A stretch of 64,000 nt of DNA from Mesostigma viride (lineage: Eukaryota > Streptophyta > Mesostigmatophyceae > Mesostigmatales > Mesostigmataceae). Below are positions 54,929-64,000 of the stretch, one piece after another. Where the stretch lies: assembly GCA_009746045.1 (NCBI GenBank), contig RPFO01000130.1, positions 2,723,368 to 2,787,367 of the forward strand, in the 5' to 3' direction. Numbering within the stretch: the stretch's first letter is position 1; each line of letters starts with the position of its first letter. The position numbers and the translations under genes are program-made. A model generated the notes under the pieces. The model did not search any database, was not told the DNA's origin, and worked only from the letters and a program-made list of their open reading frames with translations.

Positions 54929-56687
54929 TCACCTGCGTTCACGGTGCCAGCCTAGCTCCTGTGGAAAGAAGCGAGCGCGGCCAAATGCCTCGACTGGGTG
55001 TGGGCAGCCGCACACGAACTGCGTCACCTCCGCCAGGGCATGATAGTCCTCATACTGCCCATCAGCCCACATCGCCTTGATGAGCAGGTGACCTCCCCTT
55101 TCCTGAACCTTAGTGACCCAGCCATGGAAGCGCTCCCTCTTCCTCGCTATCCCCGGAAACAGGGCACACAGGCGCATCCCGATAAGCGCACGTGCTCCAT
55201 GCTCGGCAAAGTAGGCATTGCAGTCATCCTTTGCTGCTGCCCTGGCGGCGGTGGCAGTCTTGTAATGCTCAAAGTCAATCTGCGGGTGCTCTTTCAACGC
55301 CGCCACCGTGGCAGCTGACAGTTTGCCGGTACTGATCAGCTCAGGCTGGTGCACCTCTGCCGTACCGCCCACTGTCCAGTGCTGCAGGTGTACATCAGAA
55401 ATGGGGACCGTCATCCCTGCGCTGCCGCCACCTAATGTCACTCTAGAAAACTGGCCCGTCCACGACGGTGCGTAGTAAGGAGAGGCGACAATGCTGTCAC
55501 GCTCCGTGCGATCGCCTTCCAGATCAAGGACCTTCACCAGCATGTGTGGTGCCCACGGCATTCCCTGCCCGCAGGTGACGGCTGGCCGCTTAACAACGAG
55601 TAGGTCGCTGCGTCGTATGAGGCTTCCATTCACCTTGAAGGTGTGCCTGCCGGAAATCAGTGTGCGCAAAGCGGGCGTTGCCGTTGATGTGCTCCCTCGC
55701 GCAGCGGGCGCACATGCGCGGTTGATCTGCGCTTGAATCTCGCGGGCAGGGCAAGCGACGTGTGAGATTACTTGTTTTATGGGCAGCCTCAGTGCTCGTG
55801 TTGCCCGCGCAACCGACTGGTCGCCTGCAGATCGCAGCGGTAAGGGTACCGCCTTGTTCGCTTGCAGTTCACGCTTCTCTTTGAGCTTTTGCTCCATGAT
55901 GTCGAACAGATTCTCGTTGTTGGCACGCACATCCTCCACGGACTTTGGCACCTGCTCAATCCATCCGTCCAGCAACTGCTGCTTCTCAGCGGCGACGATG
56001 TCAGGAAAAAGGCTGTGAAGGCTAGCGCAGGTACATCTCCTGGCACCGCCCTCGTCCCATTCAAAAAGCGGCACTAGACCAGGACTTCCTTTGGGGGCCT
56101 TGCCACGCTCTATGAGGAGGCACCCATAGACAGGATCTCCCTGCGGGGTGTACCCAATGGGCGTGACCCCGTCACAAGCCTCGCCATTAGGCCCTGTGGG
56201 CTGCCACTTGTTCACCGGTGCATTTACCAACGTCTCCGATGCGGCTAGGCGCCAGCGGACATACACGGTCATATCCGGGCCCCAAAACACTTCGAGATCG
56301 AACACCTTCGAAGAGCGGTGCCTCTCCCTCTCGGCTTCGGTTGCTGGCTCATCATCCAAGTCGGCGGTGGCGCCCGCGCCCGCACCCGCGCCGGCGCCTG
56401 CGCCCCCACCCCGCCCGCGCCCGCGCGCGCGCCTTGGGTGGCGCCCGCGCCCGCACCCGCGCCGGCGCCTGCGCCCCCGCCCCCGCCCCCGCCGGGCCCG
56501 CGCCCGCGCCCGCGTCTTGGGTGGCGCCCGCGCCCGCACCCGCGCCTTCTCCCCCGCCCCCGCCCCCGCCCGCGCCCCCGCCCGCGCCATGGGTGTGGCC
56601 CGCGGCTGGCTTCTTCGGAAATGCGTCCATCGATTTCACCCACCGGCCGTCAGCGGTGGATGCACCCTTTCGGCCACGTTGTGACAT
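54929..56687 (-). CDS. Unrecognised gene with Tudor/agenet-like C-terminal segment
   Basis: The minus-strand frame 54929-56590 is open for 553 codons. An N-terminal arginine/glycine-alanine-rich repeat (~1-75) precedes folded sequence. Blocks: FDLEVFWGPDMTVYVRWRL, GCLLIERGKAPKGSPGLVPLFEWDEG, a charged helix ENLFDIMEQKLKEKRELQ, HTFKVNGSLIRRSDLLVVK, and near the end FHGWVTKVQE...ADGQYEDYHALAEVTQF. The last resembles the F-x-G-x-V ... DG-x-x-ED pattern of Tudor/agenet-type domains. A better start may be MSQRGRKGASTADGRWVKSMDAF at 56687, in another frame. The GC-rich minisatellite between would then hide an intron or an indel. Chromatin-reader function is only a guess. Confidence 0.5.
56370..56590 (+). 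repeat. GC-rich minisatellite inside the unknown gene
   Basis: Three ~75-80 base units beginning GGTGGCGCCCGCGCCCGCAC (near 56374, 56439 and 56521), separated by runs of CCCCCGCCC. All three frames stay open, which blurs the N-terminal gene model. Confidence 0.85.
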
Positions 56688-56967
56688 CAAGCGCGGCGTC
56701 CCCAATAGAACAGTCATGCAATATGAATAATCATTAGTATCAACGATGCGTTCATGCAGGCGTGAACTGTGAAATACAACAAGCATGCAACAACGACTCC
56801 AGCACACTTAGTAAATACTGCTCATAATATCTGTGGCACATGCAACATGGTTAAAACACACATGGATGACCTGTATGGCTGCACATGAACTGTCCACCTA
56901 GAGAAGACTAGAAATTCAGCATGATATCAAGAGCCATCCACACAAATATATGTCTTACCGCAGCTTA
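56688..56967 (-). other. Gap between two minus-strand genes
   Basis: 280 bases, AT-richer than its neighbours. Could hold the promoter of the gene to the left; no motif is certain. Confidence 0.35.
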
Positions 56968-57622
56968 GGGCTTCTTCGGGTTGAGTTGGCGAATCGAGCT
57001 TGTTGAGCCCTGCTCGAAGTAATGCTCAAATGCGATGCCCAGGCCCGCCAGCACATCATCAAATGTGATTAGTTTCACAGGTGGTCCGAAGAGTTCCAAA
57101 CGTGGTTGCTAATTTTCAGGCAGTGCCTGAAGGCCGCCTCGAAAGTGAAACGCGAAAGTGAAAAGGGGTCACAAACCCTATGTTCATATCCTTGACTCCC
57201 CCGTCGAGAACGAACCGAAAACCAGCGCCATGAACGAACTTGTGACGAGTAGATGACGACATCGTGGTTATGGCGTCGTACCCCCCCTGGTGCAGCTGCT
57301 GCTTTATCGCCGCCTTCCTGTCCTCTTGCTTCCGCCCGGGCGAAAACCAGGCGCTTCGCAATGCCTGGAGATGTGATATTCTAATGGGCTTCATGCACTC
57401 GTGGCCGCACTTACAGTCGAACGTCTCGTCGGTCACTAGGCTGCCGGCATGGGTGCTGCCGCTTAGCACTATGGCTGCGAACTTGCGCTTCCCATGGTGT
57501 CCCATCACCATGATAGCGAAAGCCAGGAAGCAGATAGCCACGATTATGTCCCAGCAAAGCCATAGCACACCTTCCGTTTCGACCGCCATGTCGGCCACTA
57601 GTCCGGATAGCTCAATGTGCAC
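56968..57622 (-). CDS. Hypothetical protein with CxCxxxC motif; gene start lies in a palindrome
   Basis: Minus-strand frame 57116-57622 (168 residues) starts MHIELSGLVADMAVE. A hydrophobic helix follows (residues ~18-42, LWLCWDIIVAICFLAFAIMVM), then FDCKCGHECMKPIRISHLQALRSAWFS with a Cys-x-Cys-x3-Cys motif and a basic helix. A similar Cys/helix block precedes DDE domains in some eukaryotic transposons (loose resemblance, inference). Further left a second coding stretch (~57109-56968) reads LELFGPPVKLITFDDVLAGL and ends LNPKKP before a stop. It follows an AG and is probably a last exon, but the donor is unclear. The first 25 codons are repeated in the right arm of the palindrome at 58090. Confidence 0.4.
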
Positions 57623-58163
57623 CTGACCTTGACACTAATCGCACAAACAGCCACAATTTTGCAAGCAAGAAGACATGGCTACCTCGGCATTTCATGAAAT
57701 GTACTTCGTGAAATGCATTTCGTGAAATGTACTAAGGAACGTGATTGGCCGGCGTTCGCTCGCCAAATCTCGCAAAATGTACTAAGGCACGTGATTGGTC
57801 CCGCAAAATGTACTAAGGAACGTGATTGGCCGGCGAAGATTCTGTAGGGAATTTTAATTGCAGCAAACAGAATCTTCGCCGGCCAATCACGTTCCTTAGT
57901 ACATTTTGCGGGACCAATCACGTGCCTTAGTACATTTTGCGAGATTTGGCGAGCGAACGCCGGCCAATCACGTTCCTTAGTACATTTCACGAAATGCATT
58001 TCACGAAGTACATTTCATGAAATGCCGAGGTAGCCATGTCTTCTTGCTTGCAAAATTGTGGCTGTTTGTGCGATTAGTGTCAAGGTCAGGTGCACATTGA
58101 GCTATCCGGACTAGTGGCCGACATGGCGGTCGAAACGGAAGGTGTACTATGGCTTTGCTGGGA
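57549..58163 (+). repeat. Large near-perfect palindrome, ~297-base arms
   Basis: Left arm 57549-57845 and right arm 57867-58163 are reverse complements around a 21-base loop centred at 57856. Inside each arm are smaller repeats: ACTAAGGAACGTGATTGGCC, ACTAAGGCACGTGATTGGTCC and TTTCATGAAATGTACTTCGTGAAATG. The arms include the first 25 codons of the minus-strand gene and its upstream region. No flanking target duplication was found, so this may be an inverted duplication and not a transposed foldback. Confidence 0.9.
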
Positions 58164-58774
58164 TGATTATCATCGTAGTACATCATATGTATTACAGTAC
58201 ATTTCACGAAGTACATTTCATGGAGGCAGAGGGAAAGTTCCTGTTCATGGTGAGTCGGGGTTAGCAATCACGGCAATGTCGATACATGTACTTGCAGTAT
58301 ATACAAATGCCATAATGTCCTTAGATGCAGCATGAATGTCTATTGTTCGGATTTCTTTTATCACGATGCTTAGGATGCCTTCCAACAGAAATCTGCTGCG
58401 CTACAGGTCGGGAATACCTGAACTTGATATGCGTGGCCAGTGGCCATGGCAGCCGGGGTCGGTAAGAATTAACTTCGATAGCCATGAATAATGCGGAAAG
58501 TGAACGTTGTCCACCCGCTGCACAGGGAAAATGGCTGCACAGGAACGGCCTGACGTGATACTGTCGCAAAGCAGTTCTCATAAGCCGACAATTACACATT
58601 CGACTTATGATCGATAATCGGCGCAGGCCTTCGACATTCAAGCGCGCATCGAAACGTCGTGAGGATTTCGGACATTTAGATGAAGTTGGATTGTTTTCGG
58701 CCCTCGTATTTGCCATGATCTTGGCCATCCAATCTTTTTGCTTCGTGCACAGTTTGCGTTTGCAGTTAAGCGTA
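58164..58774 (+). other. No gene recognised
   Basis: About 600 bases right of the palindrome. A GTACATTTCACGAAGTACATTTCATG stretch (58198-58221) repeats text from the palindrome arms. Otherwise nothing identifiable. Confidence 0.4.
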
Positions 58775-58784
58775 GGTACATGAC

Positions 58785-58850
58785 AAGCTTGCGTTTGCGT
58801 TTGCGTTTGCGTTTGCCTTTGCCTTTGCCTTTGCGTATACATTTGCATGT
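58785..58850 (+). repeat. (TTTGCG)n hexanucleotide tract
   Basis: About ten units of TTTGCG/TTTGCC, continuing degenerate to the right. Confidence 0.85.
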
Positions 58851-59357
58851 GCGCTTGCGTTGCCGTTTGCTTATGCGTCCCAATGTATGTCTGGCTTTGG
58901 GCAATTCTATTTCCTTGTCGTTGGGATATGAGTGGGTGCTGGCGGTGGTGTTACTGTCGGCAGGTGGAGTGGCAGTGGCTTCAACTTCTGTTGCTGTTTC
59001 ATTGCATTTGCATTTTCATTGGGTCTCTGTAGTTAACAACTGCTTTAAATATCTTTGTTAATAGCCGGCTTCAGCTGTAATTTCGATTGCATGTTGCTTT
59101 TGAATTGCATTCGCACTGGGCACATGCAGTGGGCATTAGGCATTGGTAGTGCAATTACACATGCAGTCACACTTGCAATTGCAATGAAGTTGAAATTGAA
59201 GCTGCAGCTAAAATTTGCTACGTGCCTACTGGTACAGTCGCATGTGCAGTCAACTTTGTGCTTGTTTATTATTATTATTTCTTCTTCTTATAATTTCTTC
59301 TTCTTATTATTATTATAATTTCTTCTTGCTTTTCGTAATGTGTGGTGGTTAGAATGG
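58851..59357 (+). other. Low-complexity spacer
   Basis: Contains GCATTTGCATTTTCATT runs and, at 59266-59335, TTATTATTATTTCTTCTTCTTATAATTT-type repeats. No gene. Confidence 0.5.
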
Positions 59358-59552
59358 TGATGGCAGGGGCAGGAGCAGGGGCAGGGGCAGGGGCAGGGGC
59401 AGGGGCAGGGGCAGGGGCAGGGGCAGGGGCAGGGGCAGGGGCAGGGGCAGGGGCAGGGGCAGGGGCAGGGGCAGGGGCAGGGGCAGGGGCAGGGGCAGGG
59501 GCAGGGGCAGGGGCAGGGGCAGGGGTAGGGGCAGGGGCAGGGGCAGGGGCAA
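59358..59552 (+). repeat. (GGGGCA)n hexanucleotide array
   Basis: About 32 units of GGGGCA on the plus strand; the GAGA, PAPA and PLPL frames are artefacts. Confidence 0.95.
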
Positions 59553-59832
59553 TCATGAGTTGCTTTCGGCCTGGCATGTGCACCAGAACTGGCATATGTG
59601 CTCGCAATGCAGCTTGCTACTCTTGTTCCTTTTGTTTGCCTTTTCTTTTGTTTGGGAACTGTTCGTGCAGGGGGGTGGGATGAGGCCGCGAGTCTCTGGG
59701 CAGGGGCATTGACGTGGGTAGGTGTGTGTCTGGGCTAAGTCTGCAATTGTCGCTGCTGTGCTGTACTTCTGGCTGTGGCTTACGGTGCATTTGTGGCTTG
59801 GAGTAGGGGTGAGGCTAGGGTGGGCGCAGGCG
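59553..59832 (+). other. Spacer between hexanucleotide arrays
   Basis: 280 bases without repeats or a recognisable gene. Confidence 0.4.
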
Positions 59833-60697
59833 CGGGCGTGGGCGTGGGCGTGGGCGTGAGCGTGGGCATGGGCGCGGGCGTGGGCGTGGGCGTGGGCGTG
59901 GGCGTGGGCGTGGGTGTGGGCGTGGGCGTGGGCGTGGGCGTGGGCGTGGGCGTGGGCGTGGGCGTGGCATGGGCGTGGGCGTGGGCGTGGGCGTGGGCGT
60001 GGGCGTGGCGTGGGCGTGGGCGTGGGCGTGGGCGTGGGCGTGGGCGTGGGCGTGGGCGTGGGCGTGGGCGTGGGCGTGGGCGTGGGCGTGGGTGTGGGTG
60101 TGGGCGTGGGCGTGGGCGTGGGCGTGGGTGTGGGCGTGGGCGTGGGCGTGGGCGTGGGCGTGGGCGTGGGCGTGGGTGTGGGTGTGGGCGTGGGCGTGGG
60201 CGTGGGCGTGGGCGTGGGCGTGGGCGTGGGCGTGGGCGTGGGCGTGGGCGTGGGCGTGGGCGTGGGCGTGGGCGTGGGCGTGGGCGTGGGCGTGGGCGTG
60301 GGCGTGGGCGTGGGCGTGGGCGTGGGCGTGGGCGTGGGCGTGGGCGTGGGCGTGGGCGTGGGCGTGGGCGTGGGCATGGGCGTGGGCGTGGGCGTGGGCG
60401 TGGGCGTGGCGTGGGCGTGGGCGTGGGCGTGGGAGTGGGCGTGGAGTGGGCGTGGGCGTGGGCGTGGCGTGGGCGTGGGCGTGGGCGTGGGCGTGGGCGT
60501 GGGCGTGGGCGTGGGCGTGGGCGTGGGCGTGGGCGTGGGCGTGGGCGTGGGCGTGGGCGTGGGCGTGGGCGTGGGCGTGGGCGTGGGCGTGGGCGTGGGC
60601 GTGGGCGTGGGCGTGGGCGTGGGCGTGGGCGTGGGCGTGGGCGTGGGCGTGGGCGTGGGCGTGGGCGTGGGCGTGGGCGTGGGCGTGGGCGTGGGTG
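59833..60697 (+). repeat. (GGGCGT)n hexanucleotide array, ~0.86 kb
   Basis: About 140 units of GGGCGT, with a few GGGTGT, GGGCAT and short units. G-runs are on the plus strand throughout. All long ORFs here ([24 protein letters not shown]) are repeat artefacts. Confidence 0.97.
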
Positions 60698-60815
60698 AGA
60701 ATGGGCGGGTGCGGGGGCAGGGGCATGGGCATGGGCGGGGGCGGGGGCGGGGCGGGGGCGGGGCGGGGGCGGGGGCGGGGCGGGGGCGGGGGCGGGGCGG
60801 GGCGGGGGCGGGGGC
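60698..60815 (+). repeat. (GGGGGC/GGGGC)n tract
   Basis: Directly continues the GGGCGT array after GAATGGGCGGGTG. Mixed 5- and 6-base G-rich units, then a poly-G run at ~60918-60930. Confidence 0.9.
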
Positions 60816-60930
60816 ATGGGCGTGTGCATGGGCGTTGGGGGGTCAGGGGGGCTGGGGTTGGGTTTGGGTGGGTGGGTCATTGGTGCAATGTTTGGAGTTG
60901 GGGCTTGTGTGTGTGTGGGGGGGGGGGGGC

Positions 60931-61929
60931 ATGGGGATTGCCATGCGCGTGCACGTGGGCGTCCGCGTGATCCTCTGTTCGTGTACATGTTCATGCATGT
61001 GCCATGACGGCACAATGCATGTCAGATTCGTGACTTTATCGTGTGTTCCCTAGTTGCAAGTATTACTGCTAAAATTCATTGCAGCATTCCATTCCTTGCA
61101 TAATGCTTGATTGCTTGCATCAGTTCATTCTATACTTCGATCATGACCTGAAGTGCTTAAGTATTACCAGACTCTCGCGCAGTGTCAGAATGTCCAATTT
61201 TTAGCACACATGCATGTTTGCACACCAAAGCCCTCATTCCCATGTTGATAAGGCTAAGTAAAACATTTTTTTTTTGTGCGGTGATCCACGAAATGCAGCT
61301 GTGAATGGCTCTAGGAGGTCACCAATGGTGGCCAGACCTGTTATTGAGCATTGGGAGACGTTACAGGGGCATCAATCACAGTTACATTTAGTTCAGATGT
61401 AGTTCAATTTAGTACATTATAGTATAAATGTAGTAGAAAATAGTACAACCTAGTATATTGTAGCATATACTAGTTCAACTACCTCCAGATGAGATCCAGG
61501 GGCTATGGGGACACTTTTTATGCAAAACTGAACTTGAAACAAGCAAAAAACAAGAAACTTGGAAAAACTCAAAATGTACTTGTGCTGGAGTACATTCTTA
61601 ACGGCTGGCAGGGCAGGGCGTACGGTACTGAGGCGTCATGTGGACTGACGTGCAGTTAGTGCCAGACTGTTCCTAGGTGCTAGATCGACCCGCCAGGTCC
61701 GGTGTAGCCGGGCCTGACGGGCCGAGTCTTAGCTGGTCGCTAGTGACGTGGTCGCATGGCATTGCAGTGTCCAGTTGTCCACTGGTAGGTGCTGCAGGTA
61801 GCACTGCCATAGGCATATAGGCGTAGCACTGGGGAGTGCCGCAGCACCCGAGTTTGCCCAGACGTTCCATTCTGAGCCCTCAAGCTTACACTACTCTCAT
61901 TGTATTATTGCTAATACAACCTTCGTTCC
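60931..61929 (+). other. No gene recognised; AT-rich repeats
   Basis: About 1 kb. Holds a poly-T run at 61267-61276, TAGTACA/TAGTTCA-type repeats at ~61388-61480, and at 61560-61640 the inverted relative of 53420-53480. No supported ORF. Confidence 0.45.
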
Positions 61930-63591
61930 ATTGCAGCTTTCGACAGTTGTCCTTCGTCAGTTAGACGCGTTCCAACTGGCTACTGGACTCGAACCCCGGG
62001 AGCCTTCATGTCCAGAAGACGTGTTTTTCGGCACGCACGCCTTGCTTGTAGCCCTGTGCTCGCACCTCATATCCCACAACCGCGGCCGCCGCTGGCCAAA
62101 CGGCCCTCCTTGCACCGCCGAGGATCTCCAGATTATTCCCTGCATGAAACGCCCCCGGCTCCAGCGGTTCGCCCTCTGCTCCCTCCTCGGGGCGCTCCGA
62201 CGCCGAGATCTGGGCGCGCCCCCCCTCCCACCGTTGCGAGAGAAACCATCGTCCGCACCCTCCTTTTTTGAGGAAGCTTTCGAGCAGCACGTGACCCCCC
62301 TTGCTGCGGATGCGGCGGCAATGGGCGGCACGCTGGCTGCTGAGCTCCCTCACCTTTCCACCACCGTCACCTCCTGGCACCTCCACCCTCCTCGCCTCCA
62401 CCTCCACTGCCACCTCCACCTCCACCGCCGCCCTCAAGGCCCAGCTCGATCCTCGACATCGACCAGCGCCTCAAGTACACCGCCATCGCCATCAAGTGCA
62501 TGCAAAACACCGCAGGCATCACCGCCCAGGCGGTGAAGGACACTGGACATTGCCGCCAAGCCAGCCCCCACTGGCCCAGGCGGCGACGCCCCTCCCACCC
62601 AGACCTGGGCGGACCTGCTCAAGCACCACACCACCTCCACCACCTCCACCATCGCGGCACAGCTCAAGCAACAACTGCCCTCGACCTCCGCGAGGAGGCC
62701 GACCGCCGGCACCCAGCGCAGCCACAATGTCATCGTCAAGCACTTCGACCAGCCGGCAGATGAGACCTCGACGACTCTTCTCACGGCATTTAAGCGCGAC
62801 ATTCTTGCCCCGATGCAACTCACTGGTGAGCTGCGGATGTTGGCTGCCCGCCTTCCCCGCGCGCGGGGTAATCTGGCCCGGCCCCCATGCTCCTCACCTT
62901 TAAGTACATGGCGGATAAGCTGCCGTTCCTTATATGCCGCAAGAAGCTCTCGAGGACTCGCTACACGCTGGACGACGACCTGACCCTGGCCCAGCAACAA
63001 TGACGACGCGAGCTATGGCCGACCTACCTCCAGCTCCAGCAGAGCGCAGGGGGGAAACCGGTGTACTGGAGGGGGGACGTCATCCACGTCGACCACAAGC
63101 CCTGGCAGGAACCCCCTGCCAACCCAGCAACCCCAGTCTAGGGAATATAGCAGTAGTGTAGATTAGTAAGGCTTAGCTTACCACGTGGCCCAAACGCATG
63201 TGCGCCCATGCATGATGGCCCCCCATGGATGATGCCTTCCGAATAGCCACGCCCTGCCTATAATGGGACTCCCCATGGATGTTGCATTAAGAATTTAGCC
63301 AAGCTCTGCCTATGCAGAGAGTCACTCTCTGCTGAGAAGCCACGCCCTAGCTTTTGGATAGCCATGATGATCTTCCACCCCATGACGGGCCCCCTTTGTG
63401 CTCTGAGAGATCATGGTGGTGCAGGTGCCCTTGGTGCACCTAGAGCAAGTGTCGTTTACATCCCCACCCTTGCAGGTAGTAGCCCAGAATGTATTAAAAG
63501 CCATATGCCCCTTCTCAGGGATATGTGCTACATGTACTCCCAACGAAGTTATGTTCCTGATTAATTAATTAATTAATTAATTAATTAATTA
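61930..63591 (+). mobile_element. ORF1-type retroposon copy 5, decayed, with (TTAA)n tail
   Basis: Plus strand. ORF1-like text begins in a frame at 61931 (VLRQLDAFQLATGLEPRE) and continues through EEAFEQHVTPLAADAAAMGG, a proline/threonine/serine stretch, DLREEADRRH, MQLTGELRMLAARLPRARGN and DDDLTLAQQQ with frameshifts and a stop. These correspond to linker, coiled-coil, RRM-like and C-terminal parts of the intact protein at 35248-36639. The 3' UTR (63140-63558) matches 40996-41305. It ends with a (TTAA)n tail of about 33 bases (63559-63591). Confidence 0.7.
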
Positions 63592-64000
63592 GGCAGCGTA
63601 GGAGAGCATTTGCAGGACATCTTGCTCGCACCAGTCAGGTAGACAGCAACCTCGGTCTCGCCGGCCCCCAGCCCGGCTTGGCCAGCCATGGCGGCATATC
63701 CTGACCTGGCCTGGCCCCAAGGACAAACCCAGATGGGTGGTAGACAGCTGCCATGAACTATGCAGATCGTTGCTGGCCGAGCTAGTGGTCCCAGCCCAGT
63801 CTGAACACCGCATTTCCTCCCTCTCTCTTGCTTGGACTGCTATGCAGGACAAGAAGGGGTGGCAGACCATTGTCCAGGCCCACACGCCTGTGGGCTGTGG
63901 GCAAGCCCCCTTCCCCAGGAGGAAGGGGCGCTTTGCTGAGTAGAGCAGCTAGGATTTCTATAGATTAGTTGAGTTAGCTTATAGGTTTCACGGCTTCGCT
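63592..64000 (+). other. Window end with a possible coding 3' end
   Basis: A frame 63737-63943 reads CRSLLAELVVPAQSEHRISSLSLAWTAMQDKKGWQTIVQ and ends in a stop. It is cut from any upstream context by the retroposon tail. Not recognised; may be the end of a disrupted gene. Confidence 0.25.

Noticed and set aside
59833-60697. Telomere or interstitial telomere repeat
   Set aside because: The unit GGGCGT does not match TTTAGGG, TTTTAGGG or TTAGGG, and the sequence continues normally on both sides.
59275-61053. Frames up to 411 codons (VGVG, AWAW, RPRP, PTPT)
   Set aside because: Products of the GGGGCA and GGGCGT arrays; no start context or domain.

Overview
The window looks like a repeat-rich stretch of a eukaryotic nuclear genome, most likely a green alga. 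The main evidence is one intact host gene with six exons, GT-AG introns and GC-rich codons, surrounded by Ty3-like and copia-like LTR fossils, LINEs with short microsatellite tails, SINE-like units, foldback elements and long simple-sequence arrays. The exact lineage is an inference; I cannot name the species.

Layout. Positions 1-19638 are one Ty3-like LTR element, cut on the left by the window edge. It holds a small ORF with an RNase H1 hybrid-binding (viroplasmin-type) domain, a polyglutamine-bearing Gag and a retropepsin. A tandem pair of SINE-like units lies inside the retropepsin. A reverse-strand copia-like element (6541-14372) with a truncated tandem partner (14373-16993) lies further on. 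Positions 19639-23299 are mostly non-coding and include a 0.5 kb GT/GC-type array. Positions 23300-27093 hold the clear host gene, the beta subunit of the signal recognition particle receptor (SRPRB), which can be read exon by exon. Positions 27444-30356 carry a reverse-transcriptase fragment split by a 2.3 kb element flanked by TTAA. Positions 30513-32238 hold a GATG array and two LINE 3' ends on the minus strand.

Positions 32950-42754 are a pile-up. A Ty3-like RT fossil is interrupted by a composite foldback element and by a complete 2.0 kb retroposon that encodes only an L1-ORF1-like protein. Four or more further copies or pieces of that retroposon follow. Positions 42755-51222 are a second full-length copia-like element, itself carrying a 653 bp TTAA-flanked palindrome. 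Positions 51223-54700 hold a GT array, palindromic GC-rich repeats, LINE pieces and a 173 bp satellite. Positions 54929-57622 hold two unrecognised minus-strand genes, the second with its start caught in a large palindrome. Positions 58780-60810 hold three hexanucleotide arrays, including about 0.86 kb of GGGCGT. Another ORF1-type retroposon copy (61930-63591) closes the window.

How it fits together. SRPRB is an ordinary housekeeping gene of the secretory pathway; almost everything else is mobile DNA and its debris. The most interesting material is a retroposon family carrying ORF1 only, which shares its 3' hairpin and (TTAA)n tail with an RT-bearing LINE; a copia-like element whose integrase precedes its protease-like domain; and a Ty3-like element with an accessory hybrid-binding ORF.
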